Of a stretch of 17,509 bases of DNA, positions 6,316-13,324 are shown piece after piece; the first letter of the stretch is position 1, and every line of letters begins with the position of its first letter. The stretch is from DASYUM01 sp036001225 (GTDB lineage Bacteria > Methylomirabilota > Methylomirabilia > Rokubacteriales > DASRDR01), in the NCBI GenBank assembly GCA_036001225.1, contig DASYUM010000219.1, positions 1-17,509 of the forward strand. The letters run 5' to 3'. Both the position numbers and the translations under genes were made by a program. A model generated the notes under the pieces. It worked only from the letters and a program-made list of their open reading frames with translations. It was not told the origin of the DNA and ran no database searches.

Positions 6316-7515
6316 TCAATACGAGCGGGGCAGTTCGAGCACGTGCTCGGCCACGTAGTTGAGGATCATCTCACGCGAGATGGGGGCCGTGCGGAGCAGG
6401 CGCGTCCCCTCCCAGGCGTGGATGATCTCGTACTCCTCCGAGAAGCCGTAGCCGCCGAGGGTCTCGATCGCGCGGTCGGCCGCCTTCACGCCCAGCTCGG
6501 CCGCCATGTACTTGGCCATGTTGGCGTAGGTGCCCACCACCGGCGGAGGGGCGCCGCGGTCGAAGGCCCAGGCCGCCCGATAGGTCAGCAGCCGCACCGC
6601 ATCCAGCTCGATCCGCGCCTCGGCCAGCGGATGAGCCAACCCCTGGTAACTCCCGATCGGCCGGTCGCCGAAGACCTTCCGCTCGCGGGCATACTCGCAC
6701 GCCCGGTGGAGGAGCCAGGCCACGGTGCCGCAGGAGGAGGCGGCGGCCAGGATGCGCTCGGGGTTCAGCGAGTTGAAGAGCGCCTCCGCCCCTCGGTCCT
6801 CGTGACCGACCAGGTTCTCGGCCGGCACCCGCACCCGGTCGAAGAAGAGCAGGAACTGGTTGTGGCCTTCGATGCCGCGCATGGGCAGCTTGCGCTTCTC
6901 GAGGCCGGGGGCGTCGGTGGGGACGAGGAAGAGCGAGAAGCCGTGGGCCTTGGGAAGCTGGCGGGCCCGGACCTGCGGATAGGCCGTCGTGCGGGTGACC
7001 AGCAGCAGGTAGTCAGTGGCGTCCACGCCGGTGATGAAGACCTTGCTCCCGGTGATCTCGTAGTGATCGCCCTGGCGCTCGGCGCGGGTGCTGATCCGGA
7101 ACGAGTTCGAGCCGGCGTCGGGCTCGGTGATGGCGAAGCAGAGCTTGAGCTGGCCGGTGGCGATGGCCGGCAAGAACCGCCGCTTCAACGCCTCCGAGCC
7201 GTTCCGCAGGATGCAGAGGGCGTCCATCCCGGTCAGGACCATGAGCGTCGACGAGCCGAAGCCGGCGCTGGCCAGCTCCTCCAACCCGAGGACCAGCCCG
7301 GTCAGGCCGAGGCCGGACCCGCCGTACTCTTCGGGGACGAGGCTCCCCATGAACCCCATCTCGGCCAGCGCGTCCCACAGCTCCTGGGGATAGCGTCGCT
7401 CAGCGTGCATCAGCTCGCGGAACTCCTTGCGCCGCGGCTCGAAGCGCTTGAGCAGCTCGCGCGTCGCGGCCTGGAGGAGCTTCTGCTCGTCGGACAGCTC
7501 GAAGTCGAGGGCCAT
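6316..7515 (-). CDS. Acyl-CoA dehydrogenase family flavoprotein
   Basis: A 399-residue protein of full family length. It has an N-terminal helical domain (SDEQKLLQAATREL), the flavin/substrate signature AITEPDAGSNS (residues 128-138, usually AGSD), the PMRGIEGHNQF beta domain, and a C-terminal bundle with GGYGFSEEYEI (354-364). It should oxidise an acyl-CoA with FAD and pass electrons to ETF in the cytosol. Aligning on EEY, the EGT at 369-371 falls where relatives have RDxR. The classical catalytic-Glu EGT position holds PIS (378-380), a variant ending (TAPISREMILNYVAEHVL). The base may therefore be elsewhere, or the protein is not a classical straight-chain dehydrogenase. Element II sits directly upstream of its ATG, and no clear Shine-Dalgarno sequence remains. 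Confidence 0.9.
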   Translation of the reverse strand: MALDFELSDEQKLLQAATRELLKRFEPRRKEFRELMHAERRYPQELWDALAEMGFMGSLVPEEYGGSGLGLTGLVLGLEELASAGFGSSTLMVLTGMDALCILRNGSEALKRRFLPAIATGQLKLCFAITEPDAGSNSFRISTRAERQGDHYEITGSKVFITGVDATDYLLLVTRTTAYPQVRARQLPKAHGFSLFLVPTDAPGLEKRKLPMRGIEGHNQFLLFFDRVRVPAENLVGHEDRGAEALFNSLNPERILAAASSCGTVAWLLHRACEYARERKVFGDRPIGSYQGLAHPLAEARIELDAVRLLTYRAAWAFDRGAPPPVVGTYANMAKYMAAELGVKAADRAIETLGGYGFSEEYEIIHAWEGTRLLRTAPISREMILNYVAEHVLELPRSY

Positions 7516-7673
7516 CAGGCTAGATCTTCGGGGGGGTCTCGGAAGACCCCCCCGATGCCCCCACCTTTACGGGTTGGGCGGGTGGGCCGCCGGCAAAGCC
7601 GGCGCTCGGAGCGGAACACCGACCCTTGGTGATCAGGCAACGCATCGCGCGCGTTACTCCGAGAGGCCATCAG
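7510..7673 (-). mobile_element. Small structured repeat element, copy II, with 9-bp flanking direct repeat
   Basis: The insert 7519-7664 (146 bp) is bounded by GGCCATCAG at 7510-7518 and 7665-7673. Deleting the insert plus one repeat copy joins the AhpD-like stop to the acyl-CoA dehydrogenase start as TGATG, a one-base coupling overlap. Inside, on the minus strand, are GCGTTGCCTGA (also near 14880 in copy III as GCGCTGCCTGA), repeat B (7613-7589), and a perfect 12-bp hairpin at 7555-7528 (arm TCGGGGGGGTCT, 4-nt loop) next to the downstream gene. No protein is encoded, so it would be a non-autonomous, MITE-like element mobilised in trans. Confidence 0.65.
7589..7613 (-). repeat. Repeat B, copy II
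   Basis: On the minus strand: CGCTCCGAGC followed by a hairpin with arms GCCGGC and GCCGGC and loop TTT. It is the same motif as at 6172-6196 and 14917-14941. Confidence 0.7.
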
Positions 7674-8251
7674 TCGGCCATCCGGGCGTAGTCCACCTTC
7701 TGGAACGCCTTCTGGTACTCGGGGTTCAGCTCGACGCCGAGGGCGTCGGCGACCCGGGTAATGAAGTTGAAGAAGGCGATGATGCCGACGGTGTCCACGA
7801 TCGCCTCGTCGCTCCAGCCGGCCTGGCGGAGGCCGACCACGTCGGCTTCCCGGCACTCCCACTGCTCGCGGGTGACCTTCCAGGCGAGGTCGAGGAGCGC
7901 CCGCGTCTTGGCGTCGATGGGGGCCGTCCGGTAGTCGCGCTTGATCGCCTCGACCAGCGCGGGGTCGTTCGTCTCGGCGTGAAGCCACGCCGCGTGGGCT
8001 TCGATTCAGTAGCGACAGCGATTGGCCACCGACACCACGGTCGCGATCATCTCCCGCTGGGCCCGGGAGAGCGCGGAGGGGCCGAACATCAGGGTGCTGA
8101 AGACGCTCATCCAGGCCCGGGTCAGCTCGGGACGGATGGTCGTGCTCTTGACGATGTTGGGGATCCAGCCGCGCTGCTTGAGGATGCCCTCGTACATCGA
8201 CTTGACGTAGCCCTCGGCCGCGGCCGGCTCGACGGTGTTGACCCAGGCCAT
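7670..8251 (-). CDS. AhpD-like peroxidase-related protein, candidate selenoprotein (in-frame UGA = Sec82)
   Basis: A protein of 193 residues if UGA at 8008-8006 is read through. ATG 8251 follows AAGGAGG. The N-terminal part ends SVANRC(79)RY, then UGA (82), then IEAH (H86). The frame continues with family-like sequence: PALVEAIKRDYRTAPID, then ALLDLAWKVT, then READVVGLRQAGWSDEAIVD, then FFNFITRVADALGVEL, to a TGA at 7670-7672. Relatives (carboxymuconolactone decarboxylase/AhpD fold, uncharacterised peroxidase-related group) carry CxxC-x3-H here, so UGA replaces the second redox Cys, giving CxxU. A SECIS-like hairpin follows. The likely role is a thiol/selenol-dependent peroxidase or reductase. 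The alternative is a nonsense mutation or sequencing error, less likely given the exact position. It was once coupled to the acyl-CoA dehydrogenase. Confidence 0.82.
7975..7992 (-). promoter_or_regulatory. Candidate bacterial SECIS element
   Basis: In the mRNA downstream of the UGA lies GGCGUG, loop GCUU, CACGCC (7991-7976), extended by one C-G pair to 7992/7975. The loop begins 20 nt after the UGA and has G as its first base. Both features fit the known bacterial SECIS rules (apical loop about 16-37 nt downstream, G in its first two positions). It would recruit SelB with Sec-tRNA. A competing hairpin with its loop at 13 nt is less suitable. Confidence 0.6.
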
Positions 8252-8318
8252 GGTCGTCCTCCTTTTGTCGGGCCGATAACCGTCGCATCCCGTCGTCCTC
8301 GGTCGTCGGCGCGCCTCA

Positions 8319-8373
8319 TTTCGGGACCGCGCGCCCCGGACGGCGGGGCCCCAGCCCCGCGACGTCCGGCGGC
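8319..8373 (+). repeat. Repeat A, copy 1 (REP-like palindrome)
   Basis: A 55-bp repeat starting TTTCGGG. Its last 37 bp are identical to copy 2. The core folds as CGGACG/CGTCCG outside and GCGGGGC/GCCCCGC inside with loop CCCA and a two-base bulge. It resembles a repetitive extragenic palindrome. Confidence 0.75.
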
Positions 8374-8404
8374 GCGCATATGCCGCATACGCCTCGGCGC
8401 GCCT

Positions 8405-8459
8405 TTTCGGGTTCGTTCGCCTCGGACGGCGGGGCCCCAGCCCCGCGACGTCCGGCGGC
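8405..8459 (+). repeat. Repeat A, copy 2 (REP-like palindrome)
   Basis: It has the same 55-bp length and orientation as copy 1, 86 bp away. Its 37-bp core (8423-8459) is identical to 8337-8373. Its leader TTTCGGGTTCG matches copy 3 at 14947. Confidence 0.75.
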
Positions 8460-8548
8460 TCACCGTTCCCTGCGTCCTAGGGCTGCTCGGTTCTCGACCC
8501 GACACAGGCAAGAATCGGCGTCAGTCTAGGCCGCGCGTGAACGAGGCG

Positions 8549-9733
8549 TCAACCGGCCAGCAGGCTCTTCAGCGCTTCCGCCAGCCGCGCGAAGTCGGCC
8601 GGCCCGGTGTAGAGCTGCGCGGACACGCGGATCAGCCGCCGCGGGAAGGCCGGCCACACCATCACCGGCACCTCGATGCCGAACCGGGCGAACAGCGCGT
8701 CCTGCAGCGGGTCGCGCCGGGGCGTGGCCGGGGACGGCGGCTGCGTCGCCTCCGGCAGCGGCAGGGCGGCCAGCGCGCCGACCATCTCGTCGGGACACGG
8801 GAGCGGGGTCCCCAGGGCCTCGGCGAGCTGCTGGCGGGCGGCGAGGGCCAGCTCCCGGTTGCGGGCCATGACCGCGGGCCAGCCGCCGGGCAGCAGCAAG
8901 CCCAGGTAGCGGATCGCCTCGGCCACGCTGAGGTAGGGGGTCGGGTCGTCGGTCCCCATCCAGTCGAACTCGAGCCGGAACCGCGAGCGGTCGGTGCGCG
9001 GCGAGTTGGCGCCGTGGCTGATCGACAGCGGACGGATGGCCGATTGGCGGTCGCGACGGACGTGGAGGAAGGCCGCCCCCTTCGGCGCGCAGAGCCACTT
9101 GTGGGCGTTCCCCGCGTAGTAAGCCGCGCCGAGCGCGCGGAGGTCGAGGGGGACCATGCCGGGGGCATGGGCGCCGTCCACCAGCGTGTCCACGCCGCGG
9201 GCAGCCAGCTCGGCGACGAGCCGCGCGATGGGGAAGACGAGGCCGGTCGGGCTGGTCACGTGGTCGAGGAGGGCCAGCCGGGTCCGCGGCGTCACCCGGG
9301 CCAGGACTGCCTCCAGCACCCGGTCGGGCGAGTCGAGCGGGAAGGGAACGGCCGCCACCACCACCCGGCCGCCGTCCCGCTCGGCGGCGGCGACCGCCGC
9401 GTTGCGACAGGCGTTGTAGGCGTGGTCGGTGGTGAGCACCTCGTCGGTGGGCCCCCAGCGAAGCGCGCGCAAGACCGTGTTCACGCCGGCGGTCGCGTTC
9501 GGCACGAAGGCGAGGTCGTCGGCATCCGCGCCCAGGAACGCGCCGAGGGCGGCCCGGGCGGCGTCCAGGCGCCCCTCCAGCTCGCGGCTGAGGAAGCGCA
9601 CCGGCTCCTGCTCCATCTCCTCGACCAGCCGCCGCTGGGCGTCGAGCACCGCCCGCGGGCAGGCGCCGAACGAGCCGTGGTTGAGGAAGATGACGGCCGG
9701 ATCGAGGTCCCAGAGCGAGGCCCAGTCGGCCAC
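8549..9733 (-). CDS. Class V aminotransferase family PLP enzyme (isopenicillin N epimerase-like)
   Basis: A 394-residue fold-type I PLP enzyme. The N-terminus FLNHGSFGACPRAVL and the segment PNATAGVNTVLR (residues 78-89) are typical of the isopenicillin N epimerase/cysteine desulfurase-like group. The cofactor pocket is visible as VDGAHAPG (D186, H189), and the Schiff-base lysine as NAHKWLCAPKG (K212). No catalytic-loop Cys of a cysteine desulfurase is evident, so epimerase, lyase or desulfurase-like activity on an amino acid is more likely; the substrate is unknown. The start is GTG 9733, two bases after the stop of the cupin gene, so it is probably co-translated. It is downstream of the dehydratase and cupin in one operon. 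Confidence 0.87.
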   Translation of the reverse strand: MADWASLWDLDPAVIFLNHGSFGACPRAVLDAQRRLVEEMEQEPVRFLSRELEGRLDAARAALGAFLGADADDLAFVPNATAGVNTVLRALRWGPTDEVLTTDHAYNACRNAAVAAAERDGGRVVVAAVPFPLDSPDRVLEAVLARVTPRTRLALLDHVTSPTGLVFPIARLVAELAARGVDTLVDGAHAPGMVPLDLRALGAAYYAGNAHKWLCAPKGAAFLHVRRDRQSAIRPLSISHGANSPRTDRSRFRLEFDWMGTDDPTPYLSVAEAIRYLGLLLPGGWPAVMARNRELALAARQQLAEALGTPLPCPDEMVGALAALPLPEATQPPSPATPRRDPLQDALFARFGIEVPVMVWPAFPRRLIRVSAQLYTGPADFARLAEALKSLLAG

Positions 9734-9735
9734 CG

Positions 9736-10209
9736 CTACTCCTCGCGCGTGAGCACCTGGATGCGCTCGGCGTGAGCGGGGTAGGCGGCCACCAGGGCGT
9801 CCCGGCGGCCGAGCTCGAAGTCGGCGAACTCGAAGCCGGGGGCGACCGTGGTGCCGAGGAGGGCGAAGGCGCCGCCGGGTCGCAGGCGCAGGCCTTGCCA
9901 GACGCCTTTCCTGACAACGACTTGCGGCTGTGTGCCTTCGAGGACGCTCGAGCCCAGGACCACCTCCCGCGCCGACCCGTCCGGCCGGAGTTGCAGCATC
10001 TCCACCGGATCGCCCAGGTAGAAGTGGAAGACCTCGTCGCTGCGAAGACGATGGAGGGCCGAGAAGGTGTCGGGCGTCAGGAGGTAGTAGATCGCGGTCG
10101 AGAGCGAGCGGAAATCGACCCGCTCCTCGGCGCGATACGTCTCGACGTAGTACCCTCCCTCGGGGTGAGGGCGGAGTCCGAGCCGCTCTCGCACCTGCTC
10201 CGCCGTCAC
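9736..10209 (-). CDS. Cupin domain protein, DUF985 (YML079w-like)
   Basis: A 157-residue single-domain cupin. Diagnostic stretches are HPEGGYYVETYR near the N-terminus, STAIYYLLTPDTFSALHR, SDEVFHFYLGDP (strand with His), LGSSVLEGTQPQVVVRKGVWQ, and TVAPGFEFADFEL near the C-terminus. This matches the DUF985 family, whose fold resembles sugar-nucleotide epimerases and other cupins that bind small sugar-like or acidic ligands; the reaction is not established. The GTG start at 10209 overlaps the dehydratase stop by 4 bases (GTGA). Placement between a sugar-acid dehydratase and a PLP enzyme hints at carbohydrate-acid metabolism, an inference. Confidence 0.88.
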   Translation of the reverse strand: MTAEQVRERLGLRPHPEGGYYVETYRAEERVDFRSLSTAIYYLLTPDTFSALHRLRSDEVFHFYLGDPVEMLQLRPDGSAREVVLGSSVLEGTQPQVVVRKGVWQGLRLRPGGAFALLGTTVAPGFEFADFELGRRDALVAAYPAHAERIQVLTREE

Positions 10210-12182
10210 CCGGCCCCGCCCAGTCTCGCCACCACGGCCTCGACGTCGTAGACGCAGCCGCCCCAGGTGCCGCCGCTCACGTTCTGGAGGGCCGCCCACA
10301 GCCGCGTGTCCGGCGGCAGGTCGGGATCGGCCGCGAGGTCGGCGCGGGGCGGCCGCGCGGCCAGGACGCGCGCGCCCTCCTCGGGTCCGACGACCGTGTC
10401 GCCCTGGCCGACCAGGTCCAGGCTTCCCTCGAGCCGATTCCGGTCCACCACGATCCGCACGAGGTCGCCGTCGAGCACCTTGCCGATCGGCCCGCCGGCC
10501 AGTGCCTCGGGCCCGATGTGGCCGATGCAGGCGCCGGTGGAGACGCCGGAGAAGCGCGCATCGGTCAGCACCGCCACCTGCTTCCCCCACGACAGGTGCT
10601 TGAGGGCTGCCGTGATCTGGTAGATCTCCTCCATCCCGGCGCCGAGCGGGCCCCGGCAGATCAGCACGAGCACGTCGCCCGGCTTCAGGCGGTCGGGCCC
10701 CTGGCTCTTGATGGCCGCGGTCGCCGCCCGCTCGGTGGTGAAGACGCGGGCCGGTCCGGTTTTTCGGTAAACGCCGTCGGCATCGACGACCGACGGATCG
10801 ATCGCCGTGCTCTTGATGACCGAACCCTCGGGCGCCAGGTTCCCGCGCGGGAACGTCACCGTGCTGGTGAGTCCGCGCCGGCGCGCCCGCTCCGGGGTCA
10901 TGATGACGTCGTCCGGGTCGACGCCGTCCTGCCGCGCCAGCTCGCCGCGGAGGACCCGGCGGCGCTCCGAGCCTTCCCACCAGTCGAGCAGGCGCCCGAG
11001 CCGCTCGCCGCTCACGGTCAGGCAGCCCTCGTCGAGGAGGCCGAGCCGGCGGAGGTGGAGCATGACCTCGGGGACGCCGCCGGCCAGAAAGAACCGCACC
11101 GTGGGATGGGGGCCGTTGGGGAGGACGTCGACCAGGCGCGGCACCTGGCGATTCACGGCGATCCAGTCCTCCACGCTCGGACGCGGCAGGCCGGCGGCAT
11201 GCGCGATGGCGGTGAGATGGAGGAGCAAGTTGGTCGAGCCGCCGACGGCGGCGTGGACGGTCATGGCGTTGCGGATCGCCGCCGGCGTCACGATCTGCCG
11301 CGCGGTGATTCCGCGGCCGGCCAGGTGGACCAGGGCCCGGGCCGAGCGCGTCGCGGTGTCGAGCCAGATCGGCTGGCCGGAGGGGGCCAGGGCCGAGTGG
11401 GGCAAGGCGAGCCCGAGCGCCTCGCCCACGACCTGCGAGGTGGCCGCGGTGCCCAGGAACTGGCAGCCGCCGCCGGGCGAGGCACAGGCCCGGCAGCCCA
11501 GCTCGGCCGCGCGCTCCAGCGTGATCTCGCCGTGGGCGAAGCGGGCGCCGATGGACTGGATCTTCCCCGCGTCCTCGCCGTCGGCCGGCGGGAGGGTCAC
11601 GCCGCCGGGAACGAGCACCGACGGCAGATCGCCCAGCGAGACCAGCGCGAGCATGATCGCGGGGAGCCCCTTGTCGCACGTCGCCACCCCGAGGACGCCT
11701 TGGCGGGTCGGGAGGGAGCGAATCAGCCGGCGGAAGATCTGGGCCGCGTCGTTCCGGTAGGGCAGGCTGTCCATCATGCCGATGGTGCCCTGCGTACGGC
11801 CGTCACAGGGATCGGTGCAGAAGCCGGCGAACGGCAGGCACTCGAGCCGGCGCAGCTCGACGGCCGCCGCCTGCATGAGGAGGCCGACCTCCCAGTGCCC
11901 GGTGTGGTAGCCGAGGGCGATCGGCTGCCCATCCGCCGCCCGGATGCCGCCCTGGGTGCTGAGGATCAGGTATTGCGGCCGGCCGAGCTCGCGGGGATCC
12001 CAGCCCATGCCGGCGTTCTGGGTGAGCCCGAAGAGGTCGCCGCTCGGCCGCTCCAGCAGCATCTCGGCGGTGAGCGGGAGGCTGCCCGAGGGCCCCGCCG
12101 CCTTCGTCTCGACGTCGGGAACGGCGTGGGCCGATCCGACGATCTCCTCGAACCCGATCCCGGCGCCTGCTCGAGCTGCCAT
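10206..12182 (-). CDS. yjhG: IlvD/Edd family dehydratase, YjhG/YagF (D-xylonate dehydratase) type
   Basis: A 658-residue protein, the length of E. coli YjhG/YagF. It has long matching stretches such as LPLTAEMLLERPSGDLFG, DPCDGRTQGTIGM, DSLPYRNDA, GFPRGNLAPEGSVIKS-like and ARFSGVSTGACIGHIGPEAL. Cysteines C126 (DPCDGR), C169 (TCDKGLP) and C240 (GGGCQFLG) are the expected Fe-S ligands. This subfamily dehydrates D-xylonate to 2-dehydro-3-deoxy-pentonate in the cytosol; a related aldonate is possible. The start is ATG 12182, with GGGGAG 8 nt upstream; an in-frame GTG at 12191 is too close to that site. It heads the minus-strand operon and is divergent from a hydroxyacid dehydrogenase 74 bp away. 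Confidence 0.92.
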   Translation of the reverse strand: MAARAGAGIGFEEIVGSAHAVPDVETKAAGPSGSLPLTAEMLLERPSGDLFGLTQNAGMGWDPRELGRPQYLILSTQGGIRAADGQPIALGYHTGHWEVGLLMQAAAVELRRLECLPFAGFCTDPCDGRTQGTIGMMDSLPYRNDAAQIFRRLIRSLPTRQGVLGVATCDKGLPAIMLALVSLGDLPSVLVPGGVTLPPADGEDAGKIQSIGARFAHGEITLERAAELGCRACASPGGGCQFLGTAATSQVVGEALGLALPHSALAPSGQPIWLDTATRSARALVHLAGRGITARQIVTPAAIRNAMTVHAAVGGSTNLLLHLTAIAHAAGLPRPSVEDWIAVNRQVPRLVDVLPNGPHPTVRFFLAGGVPEVMLHLRRLGLLDEGCLTVSGERLGRLLDWWEGSERRRVLRGELARQDGVDPDDVIMTPERARRRGLTSTVTFPRGNLAPEGSVIKSTAIDPSVVDADGVYRKTGPARVFTTERAATAAIKSQGPDRLKPGDVLVLICRGPLGAGMEEIYQITAALKHLSWGKQVAVLTDARFSGVSTGACIGHIGPEALAGGPIGKVLDGDLVRIVVDRNRLEGSLDLVGQGDTVVGPEEGARVLAARPPRADLAADPDLPPDTRLWAALQNVSGGTWGGCVYDVEAVVARLGGAG

Positions 12183-12256
12183 CGGTGACACTCCCCTTCG
12201 GAATGCGATGTGACGCCCGCCCAGTGTACATTAGTGAGCATCATCGCGGAGAAACC
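12183..12256. promoter_or_regulatory. Divergent promoter region (weak signals)
   Basis: A 74-bp region between two divergent genes. The palindrome TGTACA (12225-12230) lies in hexamers that could serve as -10 boxes on both strands: TACATT (12227-12232) on plus and TACACT on minus, each matching 4 of 6 sigma-70 positions. Neither has a good -35 at standard spacing, so an activator may be needed. Coordinated control of both genes is plausible. Confidence 0.3.
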
Positions 12257-13258
12257 GTGAAGCTCGTCGTCCACCCGCCGGTCGAGCCGGAGCGACTGGC
12301 GAAGATCCGCGCCGCCGCCGGCGACATGGCGGTCGTGAACGCGGCCAGCGAAGCGGCCGCGCTCGGCGAGATCGCCGACGCGGACGCCTTTTTCGGCAAG
12401 CTGACCCGGCCCCTGCTGGCGGCCGCCCGCCGGCTCCGCTGGGTCCAGGCTCCGACAGCCAGCCTCGAGCACTACCTCTTCCCCGAGCTGGTCGCCCATC
12501 CGTGCACGCTGACCAACATGCGCGGCCTCTTCTCGGACGTGATCGCCGACCACGTCTTCGGCTACATTCTCTGCTTCGCGCGGAACTTCCACCGCTACAT
12601 CCGCAATCAGCTGGCCGCGCGCTGGGAGCCGGCGGGCGGCGAGCTGGAACGCTCCACCTTCGCGGCCGGACCGGGCACGGTCAGCGCGATCGACCGCGCG
12701 CACCTCCATCTGGCCGACCAGACGCTGGGGGTGGTCGGCCTGGGCCAGATCGGCGCCGAGGTCGCGCGGCGCGGGTTGGCCTTCGGGATGCGCGTGCTCG
12801 CCGTCGATCCGGTCCAGACCCGGGCGCCGGACGGCGTGGTCGCGCTCTGGACACTCGAACGGCTGCCCGACCTTCTCGGCGCAAGCGATTTCGTGGTGGT
12901 GGCGGCACCCCACACGCCGGAGACGGTCAAGCTGTTCCGGCGCGAGCGCTTCCGGCAGATGAAGCCGACGGCCTATCTCATCAACATCGGGCGCGGTGTG
13001 ATCGTGGATCTGGCCGATCTCGTCGCGGCGCTCCGGGCCGGCGAGCTGGCCGGGGCCGGCCTCGACGTCTTCGAGACCGAGCCCCTCCCCGCCGACCACC
13101 CGCTGTGGAAGATGGAGAACGTCATCCTCACGCCCCACGTGGCCGGCGTGTCACCCCGCATCGCCGAGCGCCACCTGGCCGTCCTCCTCGACAACATCGG
13201 CCGCTTCATCCGGGGCGAGCCCCTCGCCAACGTCGCCGACAAGACGCGCTGGTTCTGA
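12257..13258 (+). CDS. D-2-hydroxyacid dehydrogenase family protein
   Basis: A 333-residue NAD(P)-dependent oxidoreductase. The Rossmann motif is GLGQIG (161-166). The catalytic set is R246 (NIGRGVIVD), E275 (ETEP) and H294 (TPHVAG), all present. Residues about 124-152, just before the nucleotide domain, include an extra loop of some 15-20 residues compared with typical members. It would reduce a 2-keto acid to a D-2-hydroxyacid or the reverse, in the cytosol. The start is GTG 12257 with GGAG 5 nt upstream; the frame is open earlier, but that would run into the divergent promoter region. The neighbouring xylonate-type dehydratase suggests a sugar-acid or glycolate/glyoxylate-related substrate, which is an inference. 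Confidence 0.9.
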   Translation: MKLVVHPPVEPERLAKIRAAAGDMAVVNAASEAAALGEIADADAFFGKLTRPLLAAARRLRWVQAPTASLEHYLFPELVAHPCTLTNMRGLFSDVIADHVFGYILCFARNFHRYIRNQLAARWEPAGGELERSTFAAGPGTVSAIDRAHLHLADQTLGVVGLGQIGAEVARRGLAFGMRVLAVDPVQTRAPDGVVALWTLERLPDLLGASDFVVVAAPHTPETVKLFRRERFRQMKPTAYLINIGRGVIVDLADLVAALRAGELAGAGLDVFETEPLPADHPLWKMENVILTPHVAGVSPRIAERHLAVLLDNIGRFIRGEPLANVADKTRWF

Positions 13259-13274
13259 GTGAAGGGCGCGGCGG

Positions 13275-13303
13275 TTGACACGAGTCTTCGCCCACCCTAC
13301 CGT
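13275..13303 (+). promoter_or_regulatory. Candidate sigma-70 promoter for the DinB gene
   Basis: A perfect -35 TTGACA (13275-13280), a 17-bp spacer, and TACCGT (13298-13303), which keeps the key TA...T of the -10. Transcription would start about 13310, just before the AGGAGG at 13310-13315 that serves the ATG at 13325. The close start is a weakness. Confidence 0.4.
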
Positions 13304-13324
13304 GCCTCGAGGAGGAGCCCAGTC

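Larger units (their letters stand above)
8252..8548. other. Intergenic spacer carrying two tandem repeat A copies
   Basis: A 297-bp gene-free stretch between the aminotransferase stop and the AhpD-like start, both minus strand. It contains two 55-bp repeats (8319-8373 and 8405-8459), AAGGAGG for the AhpD-like gene at its left end, and no convincing promoter, terminator with a T-run, or RNA gene. The frames across the repeats give only Arg/Gly/Pro-rich low-complexity peptides. Confidence 0.6.

Noticed and set aside
7982..8002. Alternative hairpin GAAGCC/GGCTTC right after the UGA as the SECIS
   Set aside because: Its loop would start only about 13 nt from UGA and has a bulge; the 7975-7992 hairpin fits the distance and loop rules better.
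8006..8251. Independent 81-residue AhpD-like protein ending at the UGA
   Set aside because: The frame continues with conserved family sequence after UGA, and the stop falls precisely on a redox Cys codon with a SECIS-like hairpin behind it.
7427..9775. Very long open frame on the plus strand opposite the aminotransferase, AhpD-like and acyl-CoA dehydrogenase genes
   Set aside because: Its composition is Arg/Gly/Val/Glu-rich low complexity, it lies antisense to three well-recognised genes, and long antisense frames are common at this GC content.
9930..12188. 752-codon plus-strand frame opposite the YjhG-type dehydratase
   Set aside because: It has no family resemblance and is fully antisense to a gene with near full-length similarity to YjhG.
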